From Aved-18 sp964606665 (lineage in GTDB: Bacteria > Cyanobacteriota > Vampirovibrionia > Obscuribacterales > Obscuribacteraceae), in assembly GCA_964606665.1 (NCBI GenBank), contig CAZSHS010000013.1, positions 24,136 to 88,135 on the forward strand: DNA of 64,000 nucleotides, read 5' to 3'. Of the stretch, positions 9,572 to 18,948 are shown in pieces. Positions within the stretch are counted from its first letter, which is position 1. Each line of letters opens with the position of its first letter. A program made the position numbers and the translations under genes. The notes beneath the pieces were generated by a model. That model was given only the letters and a program-made list of their open reading frames with translations. It ran no database searches and had not been told where the DNA came from.

Positions 9572-9937
9572 ATGGCAAGCGACCATGAAAACAATGGTGG
9601 TTTCCAGGCAATTCAAGAATACTTCCAGCAGAAATCCTGCAAATCATGTTTGCGGCATTTCAGGCAAGAGGGGATAGAGCTGCTCAGGCAAGAACCCGGC
9701 GTCCTCGTCGTGCGGGTCACCTGTCAATCATGCGGACATCCTCTTGGAGTGGCAATAGTAGGCACGACACCTCGTCCGCCTAAATGCCAACCTCGCCATG
9801 GTGAGTGGACCAAAGCCGACCAATCAAGACTACAAGCCAAGCCTCGAATCAATTATGACGATGTGCTTGAAGCTCATAGCTTTATCCAGGCTCTTGAATC
9901 CGACTGGATGAAACATCTACCCGCAACCAGACGCTAA
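9572..9937 (+). CDS. Small zinc-ribbon protein of unknown function
   Basis: 121 residues. Two CxxC pairs, CKSC (about residues 23-26) and CQSC (about 52-55), flank a predicted beta-hairpin (GVLVVRVTCQSCGHPLGVAIVG) and would bind one zinc. The C terminus DDVLEAHSFIQALESDWMKHL is probably helical. The protein is cytosolic, with no signal peptide. It lies 46 bases upstream of the radical SAM gene in the same direction, so they are probably co-transcribed. Similar small zinc-ribbon proteins with a DDVLxxHxF tail seem familiar from other phyla, but I cannot give a function. Confidence 0.7.
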   Translation: MASDHENNGGFQAIQEYFQQKSCKSCLRHFRQEGIELLRQEPGVLVVRVTCQSCGHPLGVAIVGTTPRPPKCQPRHGEWTKADQSRLQAKPRINYDDVLEAHSFIQALESDWMKHLPATRR

Positions 9938-9983
9938 TATGGTTTAAACTGTCAATATGGCTTAACTCAAGCCGTTTGCGGTT

Positions 9984-11573
9984 ATGTTCAAAGACGAAAT
10001 CAGACTTGCTCCATATATTGACAAGCGCCAGGCAGCCATCGAGCTCGCCTGGTGTTTTCCTGGCACATATTCTATTGGAATGACCGGGCTTGGTTATCAA
10101 TTGGTCTGGTGGCTGATAGAACAGGACCCCCTTGTACTTGTCAAACGATGCTTCACCGATATGGACGAAGGCGACTTGTCACGCTGCCACTATTTTGGCT
10201 TTACACTCTCCTGGGAACTTGATTTCATTAATATGGTCCATATTCTGGACAAATACAAAATCGAAAAAGACTCAAGTGCAAGAGGAGATAACGACCCCAT
10301 CGTTTTTGGTGGCGGTCCGGTTTTAACTGCTAATCCAGAGCCTTTTGCCCATCTTTTTGATGTCATACTCCTTGGTGATGCAGAAAAAACTGTACCTACT
10401 TTTATTGAGATTTTAAAAAATCTGAATGAGAATGCCACCAGGCGTGAAAAATTAGAAGCACTGGCTGTAATACCAGGTATTTATATTCCATCGGCTTTTG
10501 AATTTAACTATCAAAGCGAATCGGGGCCAATCTCCAGCATTCAGTCTAACCATCTGGGATTAAATAATCAGCCCCAAAAACTGATATTCAAACCACCGCA
10601 AGACTATATTGCTCAGACCCAAATTCTTTCGCCCAAAACCACCTGGGGTGATTCATTTCTTATGGAGATAATCCGCTCCTGCCCGCAGGAGTGCGGATTT
10701 TGTCTGGCAAGCTACCTAACCAAGCCAGTTCGCTTCACCTCTGTAGATACCATTGGCGATACCGTAGATAAAATATTGCCATACACAAAAAAAGTAGGAT
10801 TATTGGGACCCAGTATTTCAGAACATCCTAAATTCTTAGAAATACTTGAGACTTTATATGAAAGGGTCGATAAAGGTCTTCAGGTAACGATAGCATCTGT
10901 GCGTGCAGACACTATAACTGAGCCGATTGCGCGCAAATTGAGTCAAATGGGACAAAGATCTATAACTATTGCAATTGAGTCAGGCTCTCAACGCTTGCGA
11001 GACTTAATCAGAAAAAATCTCACCACCAAAGAAATAGAAGACTGTCTTGCTGCTGCTGAAGAGGGTGGGTTAGTGGCAATTAAGTTTTATACTATGGTCG
11101 GACTACCCCATGAAGAACAAGCGGATCTTGATGAAACGGTGGCATTATTGACCCGTCTTAAAAAGACCCACAAAAAACTGAAACTCACTCTTGGCGTAAG
11201 TTCTTTTGTGCCCAAGGCCCAGACACCTTTTCAATGGCTTGGCCGAGATGAAAAAGCGGGCGACAAAATTGAATTTATGCGCAAAGCTATGGCTAAAATT
11301 GGTATTGAAGTAAGACCAGAAAGTAATAAATGGAGCGATATTCAAGCTTTGCTGTCACGAGGGGACCGCAGGCTGGCACCAATTTTAAACACAATAAATA
11401 TCGAAAATCAAAGTCTTGGCTCCTGGAGAAAAGCGCTGCGCGAGCGTCCACACAACTGTCCAGATTTGCAATATTATGCCTACAGAGAAATACCAAGAAA
11501 CGAAATACTGCCTTGGTCTCATCTGACTACCCAAGACAACACCGCCATGCTATTACAGAAACTATCTAAATAG
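9984..11573 (+). CDS. B12-binding-domain radical SAM protein
   Basis: 529 residues. The N-terminal half (about 1-200) has the B12-binding-like Rossmann layout of this class (FGFTLSWELDFINMV, FGGGPVLTANPEP, DVILLGDAEKTVP). The radical SAM domain follows, with RSCPQECGFC giving Cys233, Cys237 and Cys240 for the 4Fe-4S cluster (CX3CX2C). Further family blocks include SVRADTIT, IAIESGSQRLRDLI and KFYTMVGLPHEE. The substrate is unknown; related proteins act in RNA or lipid methylthiolation or methylation, but no specific match is evident. It follows the zinc-ribbon gene and converges with the minus-strand gene at 11566 with an 8-base overlap. Confidence 0.88.
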   Translation: MFKDEIRLAPYIDKRQAAIELAWCFPGTYSIGMTGLGYQLVWWLIEQDPLVLVKRCFTDMDEGDLSRCHYFGFTLSWELDFINMVHILDKYKIEKDSSARGDNDPIVFGGGPVLTANPEPFAHLFDVILLGDAEKTVPTFIEILKNLNENATRREKLEALAVIPGIYIPSAFEFNYQSESGPISSIQSNHLGLNNQPQKLIFKPPQDYIAQTQILSPKTTWGDSFLMEIIRSCPQECGFCLASYLTKPVRFTSVDTIGDTVDKILPYTKKVGLLGPSISEHPKFLEILETLYERVDKGLQVTIASVRADTITEPIARKLSQMGQRSITIAIESGSQRLRDLIRKNLTTKEIEDCLAAAEEGGLVAIKFYTMVGLPHEEQADLDETVALLTRLKKTHKKLKLTLGVSSFVPKAQTPFQWLGRDEKAGDKIEFMRKAMAKIGIEVRPESNKWSDIQALLSRGDRRLAPILNTINIENQSLGSWRKALRERPHNCPDLQYYAYREIPRNEILPWSHLTTQDNTAMLLQKLSK

Positions 11574-12753
11574 GCACCGTTAATACAATTAGTCTATTCA
11601 TATGATCTAGAAAGATTGATTTAACTTCGTCTTCTCTTTTCAGTTTTTCTTCAGCGCCGGCGCTTTTTTCTCCTAGATCGACTTGCGACTCCATTTTCAT
11701 TTCGTGCAAATCATAAGAAGACAGATATGTAGCCGCAGCCTTAGGCTGGCTTTCTTTACCCAGTTCGCAAGACGAATAATAGAGCCTTTTGTTATTGAAA
11801 TCGACCGTAAAAATACTTTTCTTGCAAAATCCAGGCAATTCTTCAACTATCACAGCAGTGACTAAATCTATTAATTTGTTATCCAGTATCGCACCTTCCG
11901 TACCAGAAATAACGCTTACTTGCTCTCCTTTAGCAAGAGGCAAAGTACCTCGCTTGACTCCTGTTTTCGCATCCAAAATAGTAAGTTGTGAGTGCAAGCG
12001 ATCGATTAAAATCAGAGCTTCAGCCTTAGCACTATATTTGATATCATCGAATTCCTCTCTGTATATACAAATAGGCTTTACGCTGACTACATTTTTCTCA
12101 ATGTCGGCTCTGGCGAAATTGCCTTTTTTATCCACTACAATAAGACTCTGTCCGGCTTTGTCGCTTGCGCTAAATAACAAGTTAGATAAGCCTTTTAGCC
12201 ATTCTATTTTTGGTTTGTTCAAGTCAGCTAGATATCCAACCGAGTCAGCTTTGTCTTGTAATCGCACCACAAAAGTGCCTAACTCAGAACTTGTTCGCTT
12301 AATTTGAGCATTTTCGTTTGTATACTTTTCCGAACCCAAACTAAGACTTGAAACTAACTTGTCATTTACGTTGATTCGAAGTTTGCCCTTGTCCACATTA
12401 AATTCAACCAAAGCGAACGGCCGCATCAAATTCAAGTCGCTTATAGGTTCAAACTGATAATCGGGCTCGCTTAGTTTATAAAAAGTGCATTTCTTTCCCA
12501 ACGTTTCGACGCGAAAAAAAGCACTTTTGCCTACTTGTTCAAAATCAGCGTATCTATCAATAGAAGTTATTTTTTTGCCAATCTTCTGCAAATCTGGCGT
12601 GGTAAGCAAATTCACTCTGCAATCCTGCACGGTGTGCATCTGGCTTTGTTTCCACAAACGTCCAAGCGGAAGCCAGTCGGTAAATTCACCTATGCCGACC
12701 AGTATTATGAAGAACGCAGTAAGAGCTATAGCGTTTTTCTTTGCTCGTATCAC
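11566..12753 (-). CDS. Membrane-anchored protein of unknown function, possible beta-propeller
   Basis: About 395 residues. A single hydrophobic N-terminal helix (AIALTAFFIILVGIGEF) follows a short basic start, so the bulk is probably periplasmic and anchored. The rest alternates short strands (for example SLIVVDKKGNFARADI, LILIDRLHSQLTILDAKTG, KRLYYSS), typical of WD- or YVTN-like propellers, but no named repeat is clear. I place the start at GTG 12753, which overlaps the stop of the upstream gene by one base (TAGTG) and has GAGAGG upstream. A TTG at 12777 would add eight residues. It is the last gene of the operon 16126-11566. Function unknown. Confidence 0.72.
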   Translation of the reverse strand: MIRAKKNAIALTAFFIILVGIGEFTDWLPLGRLWKQSQMHTVQDCRVNLLTTPDLQKIGKKITSIDRYADFEQVGKSAFFRVETLGKKCTFYKLSEPDYQFEPISDLNLMRPFALVEFNVDKGKLRINVNDKLVSSLSLGSEKYTNENAQIKRTSSELGTFVVRLQDKADSVGYLADLNKPKIEWLKGLSNLLFSASDKAGQSLIVVDKKGNFARADIEKNVVSVKPICIYREEFDDIKYSAKAEALILIDRLHSQLTILDAKTGVKRGTLPLAKGEQVSVISGTEGAILDNKLIDLVTAVIVEELPGFCKKSIFTVDFNNKRLYYSSCELGKESQPKAAATYLSSYDLHEMKMESQVDLGEKSAGAEEKLKREDEVKSIFLDHMNRLIVLTVPI

Positions 12754-14054
12754 TAAGGATAGAGACCTCTCAACCAACGGGCTTCCATTACATGATCGAT
12801 GGCAAGACGCATAGCAGCCATTCTAAGAGAGCAGTCATATTCTTTTGCTACAGCAAAGACTTTATCGCAAGCTTTATTGACCAACATCTCTAATCTAGAA
12901 AAAGTTTCTTCTTCAGACCACAAAAGGCGCATCAATCCTTGTACATATTCAAAGTACGAAACTGTTACACCAGTGCCATTGGCCAGAATATCAGGCACAA
13001 CTACGATTCCATTTTTCTCAAGCACCAAATCTGCTTCAGGTGTGATACAAGCATCAGCCCCCTCAACAATGAGCTTGGCTTTTATTTGAGAGACATTATC
13101 TTTATGAATTTGTCCCTTCACCGCGCATGGTACCAGGACATCAACGTCTAGAGTAAGAATTTCGTCTAGTCCGATTGCTGTGCTTCCTGGGAATCCTTTT
13201 ACAGAGCCGGTTTTGTTCTTAAACTCAGCAAGCGCCTCCAAATCGAGAGCATGACCTTTAGATGCCTTAATAGCAGCACTACTATCTGATACAGCCTCAA
13301 TTTTGTATCCCATCTGCATCATGCTCTTGCCTAAGGCAGATCCTACTTGACCAAAACCCTGGATGGAAACAGTAGGCGAAGCAGATAGTTTGGGCAAAAA
13401 CGTTTTAAGAACATTTCTTGTCACAAGCGCCACCCCGTGTCCGGTGGCAGACGCTGTCGAATAAGAACCACCGATGGCTCCATGCTTGCCAGTGACAATG
13501 GATGGAACGGTATAACCGCGATTTACGCTGAATGTATCCATAATCCAAGCCATAGTTTGCGAATTGGTATTCAAGTCGGGACTTATTATGTCCTTTGCTG
13601 GTCCAATCAAATCTATAATTTCTGAAGTGTATCTACGAGTGGCACGCTCCAGCTCATGCGAGCTTAGCGCCTTTGGATCTAAACGAATTCCTCCATGAGC
13701 TCCCCCAAAGGGCAAATTCATAAGTGAACACTTCCAAGTCATGAGCATGGCCATAGATGCTACTTCGCCCATGTCGAGCGTGGGGCTTACGCGCAAACCA
13801 CCAGATCCAGGGCCGCTAGCCAAGTCGTGGTGAACTCTATAACCAATAAAAGTCTTGACTGATTCGTTGTCGAGTCTGATCGGCACAATGACAGTCAACG
13901 CCCGCTTTGGATGTCTGAGTGGTGCAAGAATATCGGGATCGACTTTCATCCCAGCTATGGCACGATCCAAAAATGTTTGAGCCATCTTGAAATCGGCTGT
14001 TTCCCATTCATTGGCGTGCACAGTCACTTTGTTTTCTCCAGTTACGGTTCCCAT
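12753..14054 (-). CDS. Glu/Leu/Phe/Val dehydrogenase-family protein with altered active-site lysines
   Basis: 433 residues with the dimerisation/substrate domain and NAD(P)-binding domain (GFGQVGSALGKSMMQMGYKI) of the glutamate dehydrogenase family, which oxidatively deaminates amino acids. The substrate site is unusual. The lysine normally in the KGGxR motif is Ser84 (GPGSGGLRVSP), and the catalytic lysine of GGxKGG is His120 (LPFGGAHGGIRLDP). Lys108 (MTWKCSL) and Asp160 (SPDLNT, MAWIMD) are kept. Loss of the first lysine is common in Leu/Phe/Val dehydrogenases, but His at the catalytic position is not expected for an active enzyme. The length and the rest of the fold are intact. It lies 57 bases after ftcD, whose product is glutamate. 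It may be a dehydrogenase with a different substrate or a regulatory pseudoenzyme. Confidence 0.85.
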   Translation of the reverse strand: MGTVTGENKVTVHANEWETADFKMAQTFLDRAIAGMKVDPDILAPLRHPKRALTVIVPIRLDNESVKTFIGYRVHHDLASGPGSGGLRVSPTLDMGEVASMAMLMTWKCSLMNLPFGGAHGGIRLDPKALSSHELERATRRYTSEIIDLIGPAKDIISPDLNTNSQTMAWIMDTFSVNRGYTVPSIVTGKHGAIGGSYSTASATGHGVALVTRNVLKTFLPKLSASPTVSIQGFGQVGSALGKSMMQMGYKIEAVSDSSAAIKASKGHALDLEALAEFKNKTGSVKGFPGSTAIGLDEILTLDVDVLVPCAVKGQIHKDNVSQIKAKLIVEGADACITPEADLVLEKNGIVVVPDILANGTGVTVSYFEYVQGLMRLLWSEEETFSRLEMLVNKACDKVFAVAKEYDCSLRMAAMRLAIDHVMEARWLRGLYP

Positions 14055-14111
14055 TTTGACCTCACATGTCAGGCTTTTACAGAGTTTATGCCGTGTCGAG
14101 AAATTTTACTC

Positions 14112-15125
14112 TCATTTCGAGTCTAATTCTATTGCTCCAAGCTTATTTAGAGCAAAATCAAGTATCTTGGCTTCCGGTTCAAAAGAGTAGTGCATATTCA
14201 AGCCAAGATAATCGATTGCTCTTGCAACCAGCTTCTCTGTGGGTGCATCTTGATAAGTGCTTCCAGTTTTAAGAGCCGCATCAAGCAAAGCGGCAAGTGG
14301 CACAAGCCCAACAATTTCGCTTCCTGTCACCCTAACTCCAACTGCTTGCGCCTCAGATTGCACTTTCTGGAAAACTTCAAATAAGCCAGTAGTTTTGTAG
14401 TCCATCAGATTCATCGATATTTGAGCACAATGATAATTTGGATCATCTATTACCCAACCTATCGCCTTCACTGTTTTTAATCCATTTTCATTGGAACTAC
14501 GAGCCACCCTTAGCTGTCTTGCTATGTGCTTTGCGATTTGGCGCGAATCTGTGTTCAAACTTATATTGTAGGCGACTAATATGGGACGCGCACCAATTAC
14601 GGTGGCACCAGAGCGGGCGTTGAAAATTTCTGATCCAAAATCTGGAAGATAATTCTTGTCATTTACTTTTGCTGCAAGTCCTTCATATCCGCCTTTGCGA
14701 AGAGTTGCCAACTCGCGTCGGTCAATGTCACTAGCGGACTCACCATAAAGAAACACAGGAATATTTAGCGTTTCACCAACTAATTTTGCCAGTCTGAGCG
14801 AAGCGTCTATACAAATGTCCATGCTTTCTGGCTTTTCATCAAGCGGAATAAAAGGACAAACATCACATGCTCCGATTCTTGGATGTTCTCCTTTGTGCAC
14901 TTGCATATCGATTAACTTAGATGCAACAGAAATAGCCTGATATGCAGCTTGGACAATTTGCTCCGGCTCTGCCACAAAAGTAAAAACAGAGCGATTAGCG
15001 CTATAACCAGATTCACGACCTAACAAATGAACATATTTATTGCTAGTGATTGCCTTTTCTATTTCATCAAGCGTGTGCGCGTTTTGACCTTCGCTAAAAT
15101 TAGGCACACACTCAATTAAGGTCAC
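14112..15125 (-). CDS. ftcD: Glutamate formimidoyltransferase
   Basis: 337 residues matching the transferase part of FtcD, which moves the formimino group from N-formimino-L-glutamate (from histidine degradation) to tetrahydrofolate. It starts with the family motif IECVPNFSEG. The catalytic histidine is His81 in HKGEHPRIGACDVCPF. Further blocks are LYGESA, GYEGL and ARSGATVIGARPILVAYNI. The cyclodeaminase domain of the fused animal enzyme is absent, as is usual in bacteria. Its start overlaps the preceding M50-like gene by 4 bases (ATGA). The neighbouring dehydrogenase-like gene would fit further breakdown of the glutamate released, but hutH/U/I are not in the window. Confidence 0.93.
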   Translation of the reverse strand: MTLIECVPNFSEGQNAHTLDEIEKAITSNKYVHLLGRESGYSANRSVFTFVAEPEQIVQAAYQAISVASKLIDMQVHKGEHPRIGACDVCPFIPLDEKPESMDICIDASLRLAKLVGETLNIPVFLYGESASDIDRRELATLRKGGYEGLAAKVNDKNYLPDFGSEIFNARSGATVIGARPILVAYNISLNTDSRQIAKHIARQLRVARSSNENGLKTVKAIGWVIDDPNYHCAQISMNLMDYKTTGLFEVFQKVQSEAQAVGVRVTGSEIVGLVPLAALLDAALKTGSTYQDAPTEKLVARAIDYLGLNMHYSFEPEAKILDFALNKLGAIELDSK

Positions 15126-16126
15126 TTAGGCAAATCCGTTTTTTTGGGCACAAATGAAAAAGCATGCGTTCTCCAGATAGTAAAGCTCAGCATGGCGACT
15201 GATGTCAAAGCCCAGAGCAAACTCCAAAAAATAGCAGGCAGAAAAAAATTATTCTGCATAGTGGTGGCATCAGAATATGCTGCAAACGGATTAAGTGACG
15301 AGCCGATGACCGTCCAAATGGAATTCAGACTATCCATCGCCACGTTTATAGCCAAGAAAAGCACTAGCCAATGCGCTTGGGCATACTTTAGCTTGGTTCC
15401 AGCGTAATACATTGCGCCTGCAAGCAATAGACCAACAACGACGCTCAAAATCGACTGTATAAAAGAAGCGGAAAGAATCCCGGGTCCGATAAAAAAGACG
15501 GTAGAAAGAAGAGTCATGAGCGCAAGACCCTGCAAAATCATTTTAGAGAATCTAGGATTTTTGCTCAAAGCCACCAGGGCACAACCAAAGAGCGTGGTTC
15601 CCATATAACCCGCCTGCACAATAATAAAACGCAAACCACCTTGCGACATTGTCAGCCCGCCATGCCCCATTCCATCAGGAACAATTGTCATTCCACTAAC
15701 ATGACCTCCGGTCAAAACCGTGGCTAAGGCGTGACTGAGCTCATGTATCAGGGTCGAGAACTGATTGAGCGGGATAAAAATGAAAGATAGCGCCGGAATC
15801 TTGACAATAATCAAAGTCAGAAAAAGTATGAGGTAAAACACCATTGAACCTGATTGTCCTGGCTGGTCCGTTTTTACTTGGGGCGGACTTTTATAAGTAG
15901 GTGCTTGCGCTGGCTTACTTTTAGACTGTTTTTTATTTTCTTTGCATATTTCAGCCTCAAGCGCTTCTAGCTTTTTGGCTGTTTCATCTGTACTCGAGAC
16001 TTTTACCAATTCATTATCTTTAGAAGCTTGCTTAAGCTCTATGTCTGGATTCTTCTTGCCTGTGGCGGTTTTTATCTTTTTTTTGAAGCCGTCCATTATT
16101 TTTCTGACTCTTTGCTTTGATGTCAA
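15122..16126 (-). CDS. M50-like (site-2-protease-type) membrane metallopeptidase
   Basis: 334 residues. A charged, Lys-rich cytosolic N-terminal region of about 90 residues is followed by about seven hydrophobic segments. The zinc motif HELSH (His128, Glu129, His132) is embedded in a membrane segment, followed by ALATVLTGGHVSGMTIVPDG, as in the M50B-like family found in cyanobacteria and actinobacteria. These proteins are predicted intramembrane proteases; few substrates are known. It is the first gene of the operon with ftcD, the dehydrogenase-like gene and the anchored protein at 11566. No PDZ domain is visible. Confidence 0.8.
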   Translation of the reverse strand: MTSKQRVRKIMDGFKKKIKTATGKKNPDIELKQASKDNELVKVSSTDETAKKLEALEAEICKENKKQSKSKPAQAPTYKSPPQVKTDQPGQSGSMVFYLILFLTLIIVKIPALSFIFIPLNQFSTLIHELSHALATVLTGGHVSGMTIVPDGMGHGGLTMSQGGLRFIIVQAGYMGTTLFGCALVALSKNPRFSKMILQGLALMTLLSTVFFIGPGILSASFIQSILSVVVGLLLAGAMYYAGTKLKYAQAHWLVLFLAINVAMDSLNSIWTVIGSSLNPFAAYSDATTMQNNFFLPAIFWSLLWALTSVAMLSFTIWRTHAFSFVPKKTDLPK

Positions 16127-16204
16127 CAGCTAATTAGATACGCCGCTCTATTTGATTCTACTTCCTGGGGTTTTCTTTGGGGTATCCTTGGGAAATATTT
16201 CCAT

Positions 16205-18811
16205 ATGGAGATAGACGACAAGCAAAATGCATCCGGTCTGCCAGGCGTTCACGCCGGCACAACCACCTCGAACGCCAGACCATCAAATACGGCTATGTGG
16301 CTTTCGTCCATGGACCCAGTCTCAAGTCATATCATGGAAAGTCTGATTACGAGCAATGTTGGTCCACAGGCTCTTTCCTCATCATTTAATCTATTCAATT
16401 TCATTTTTCAAAACTTTGAAAATTTTGCCAGTGAATTGAATAAAAATCCAATTGACGACAATTTCAGAATTAAATTTGAACGGCCAAGCGAACCAAAAGA
16501 ACGACCAAATCCTAATAATACATTTGAGATGATTCGCACAATGCGTGGCCATATCTCAGTTGGAATGTGGGCTCTTATTTTATATTGCAAAGATGGCTAC
16601 CTCTCGGTCCACCTGCTTCCAAGCGACTTTATTTCAAGCATCATTGATGACAAAATGAGCGATTTTCCCGCTTATCTTGAAATAACCCAGAAAGAAGGTC
16701 CGCCTGGAAACTGGCAGATTGAAAACAAGCCCATTGTTATAGAAGTTATTCCGGGATTAATTAGACATTTGGTGGAACACCTCGTGCGTGTTTCGCGCGG
16801 TGAGGCACCAGCTACGGAGCGCTTTTCTTTCTTCAATCCGCGTAAAACAAAAGAAACCGCAGCCGTATTCACCATGCCTGCCAGCGTTCAAGCCGCTATT
16901 GCAGGAGAAGTCTTGCCTGAAACTGCAAGTTCTAATGGTGGCGCAGAGGCGGCCAATGTATTTGCTCCGACTCAAACTTCGGCTCAACCGCAGGCATTTC
17001 AACCTCCAAATATTCCTCAGCCTCAGACTCAAAAAAGTTCGACCAGATCACAATTTATTCTGAACAAAATGCAAGAAGCTCGCGCACAAGCCGAAGCTGG
17101 AGCAAACTCAAATCAGATTTTTTACAACAGGCCAAATCAAGCAACCATTGCTCAAGAAAAAACGCTAGCAGTGCAGCAATTCTCAATGCCAGGAGCTCCA
17201 GAACTCAATTTCAAAAATCCAAGTTCATCTGGAACCAATATAGATGCGGCATCGCCTCCTCCTTTCTTGGCTCCACCAGTAGGACTTTTCGGTGGTGGAT
17301 CAAGTGCATCTCAAGGACCGGGTCAGGGGATGTTATCTCCACCGCCTTCAATATTGAATAATTCTGGAGCTGACGAAAACGCGATAGTGACACCACAAGC
17401 GTTCAATACCGCACCCAAAGCCCCATTTGCTCCACCTGAATTGCCTCCACCAGCTCCGGCTCCAGCTCCGGCTCCAGCTCCAGCCCCAACTCCAACACCT
17501 CCAGCCGCAAATCCTGCCACGTCAGCGACATCACTTGCCGCGCTGCTCAATGCTTCTAGCGCCAATGCGGCTGCACCAATATCTCAATCGGGAGTAAGAC
17601 AGGCACCCCCCCCGCCACCAGGTGTACCTGCTCGACCATTGCCACCACCTGGAGTTCCAACTGGTTTTGGCGCACCACCTGCACCTCCTTTCAATGCTCC
17701 TCCACCTCCACCTGCTCCAAATTCAAATCTAGGCATGAGTGCGCCTCCTCCTCCACCTTTGCAAGCACCGGCAAGTCCACCGCCCATGCCGTCTATGGCA
17801 GCACTTCCGCCTCTTCCTGCAACTTCCCCATCAGTTTTTCAAGCACCAAATACAACACCAGGTGCACAAACTGCTAGCGCTCAAGTTCCAGTGGTTCCAT
17901 TTCCGAATTCCACTCAGACTTCTATGCCTGCAGCGCCAGTGCCTGAATCAGTTATTTTGGCTGAGACAGCCGCTCAAGGACAACCAACCACCCCACTTTC
18001 CTTGTTTGATGATGATGAAGAACTTCTCGAAGCCGACAGCTACTCGTCATCCGAAGATGAGTTGATTTCTGAAGAAGCGACTGAAAATTTTGAATCGAGC
18101 AACTTGTCACAATCCAACGAATCGATAGATTTATTTGAATCAAACGAGTCTATTGAGTCAAATCAGTCTGTTGAATCTGTTGAGTCTGTCGAATCTGTCG
18201 AATTGGCTGAGTCTGTCGAATCGGCTGAATCTGAAGAATCTCACGAAATCTTAGATTCTGGCGAATTAGCTCAAGAAATAGTCGAATATGATCAAGTTGA
18301 GACAGAGTATCAATCCTATGGCGAATCTGCAGATTCTGGCGAAGAAGTAAGCGATGAGCAGTTCCAGAATCAACAATACGATCAAGGCGAAGGCGGTTTT
18401 GAAGAACAAGAGTCTTACGATATCAACTATCAAGATTTTGCAACTGAAGATGCAGTACAAGAGGCAGACGAACAAGAAGCCGGCGAATATGAACAATATG
18501 AAACCGATCAGTCTTATCAGATGAGCGGTGAGGTAAATGGTTTTGCCGCAAATATAGAAGACCCGCTTGACTCGCCTGAAGCGCTCAATCAAATTATGGA
18601 ACAGAGTCAACGTGTAGTGCGCGATGGCTGTTTTCACATTCTGAGCGAACTGGATCAAGTGCTCGACTCACTCAGAGCTGCGGCTCAAGTGGCGATGCAC
18701 AACGACAATATTCAAGCAGTCACCGATATTATGCAACACTCAAAACAGATCAAAGCTTTGCGTGAACGTCTGGTTTCTTTCAAAGAAGAGAACATCAAAG
18801 ACGAAGAGTAA
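16205..18811 (+). CDS. Large Pro-rich and Ser/Glu-rich protein of unknown function
   Basis: 868 residues in four zones. Residues about 30-215 look like a folded domain (MIRTMRGHISVGMWALILYC, WQIENKPIVIEVIPGLIRHL). About 220-590 is Pro/Ala-rich with PAPAPAP and PPPPP tracts. About 600-790 is highly acidic with ESVESVES-type repeats and many Gln/Tyr. About 795-868 is predicted helical (MEQSQRVVRDGCFHILSELD) and may oligomerise. There is no signal peptide or membrane segment. It is preceded by a divergent operon and followed directly by the tRNA-Ser gene on the other strand. The start ATG at 16205 has only a weak ribosome binding site. I do not recognise the family; the layout suggests a scaffold with disordered linkers. 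Confidence 0.75.
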   Translation: MEIDDKQNASGLPGVHAGTTTSNARPSNTAMWLSSMDPVSSHIMESLITSNVGPQALSSSFNLFNFIFQNFENFASELNKNPIDDNFRIKFERPSEPKERPNPNNTFEMIRTMRGHISVGMWALILYCKDGYLSVHLLPSDFISSIIDDKMSDFPAYLEITQKEGPPGNWQIENKPIVIEVIPGLIRHLVEHLVRVSRGEAPATERFSFFNPRKTKETAAVFTMPASVQAAIAGEVLPETASSNGGAEAANVFAPTQTSAQPQAFQPPNIPQPQTQKSSTRSQFILNKMQEARAQAEAGANSNQIFYNRPNQATIAQEKTLAVQQFSMPGAPELNFKNPSSSGTNIDAASPPPFLAPPVGLFGGGSSASQGPGQGMLSPPPSILNNSGADENAIVTPQAFNTAPKAPFAPPELPPPAPAPAPAPAPAPTPTPPAANPATSATSLAALLNASSANAAAPISQSGVRQAPPPPPGVPARPLPPPGVPTGFGAPPAPPFNAPPPPPAPNSNLGMSAPPPPPLQAPASPPPMPSMAALPPLPATSPSVFQAPNTTPGAQTASAQVPVVPFPNSTQTSMPAAPVPESVILAETAAQGQPTTPLSLFDDDEELLEADSYSSSEDELISEEATENFESSNLSQSNESIDLFESNESIESNQSVESVESVESVELAESVESAESEESHEILDSGELAQEIVEYDQVETEYQSYGESADSGEEVSDEQFQNQQYDQGEGGFEEQESYDINYQDFATEDAVQEADEQEAGEYEQYETDQSYQMSGEVNGFAANIEDPLDSPEALNQIMEQSQRVVRDGCFHILSELDQVLDSLRAAAQVAMHNDNIQAVTDIMQHSKQIKALRERLVSFKEENIKDEE
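17449..17500 (+). repeat. Pro-Ala coding minisatellite
   Basis: Tandem 6-base units CCAGCT/CCGGCT encode an uninterrupted PAPAPAP tract inside the gene at 16205. Alternation of the third base suggests expansion of a 12-base unit. Confidence 0.75.
18117..18243 (+). repeat. Ser-Glu-rich coding repeat (9-base units)
   Basis: Repeated GAATCTGTT/GAGTCTGTC-type units encode ESV, ESN, ESA and ELA triplets within the acidic zone of the protein at 16205. The units are degenerate towards both ends. Confidence 0.75.
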
Positions 18812-18832
18812 CTGTCAAGTTCTTAAAAAATT

Positions 18833-18924
18833 CGGAGAGGGAGGGATTCGAACCCTCGGAACAGTTTTAAAGACCGTTCAACTTCTTAGCAGGAAGCCGC
18901 TTTCGACCACTCAGCCACCTCTCC
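18833..18924 (-). tRNA. tRNA-Ser (anticodon GCU)
   Basis: The minus strand reads as a class II tRNA. The acceptor stem GGAGAGG pairs with CCTCTCC, with discriminator G. The D arm is GCTGAGTGGTCGAAAGC, the anticodon arm CTTCCTGCTAAGAAG has anticodon GCT, a long variable arm follows, and the T arm is GAGGGTTCGAATCCCTC. The CCA end is not encoded. It lies just downstream of cdsA and 21 bases past the end of the gene at 16205. Confidence 0.97.
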
Positions 18925-18948
18925 AAAAAATCAGTCTCTACAATTATA

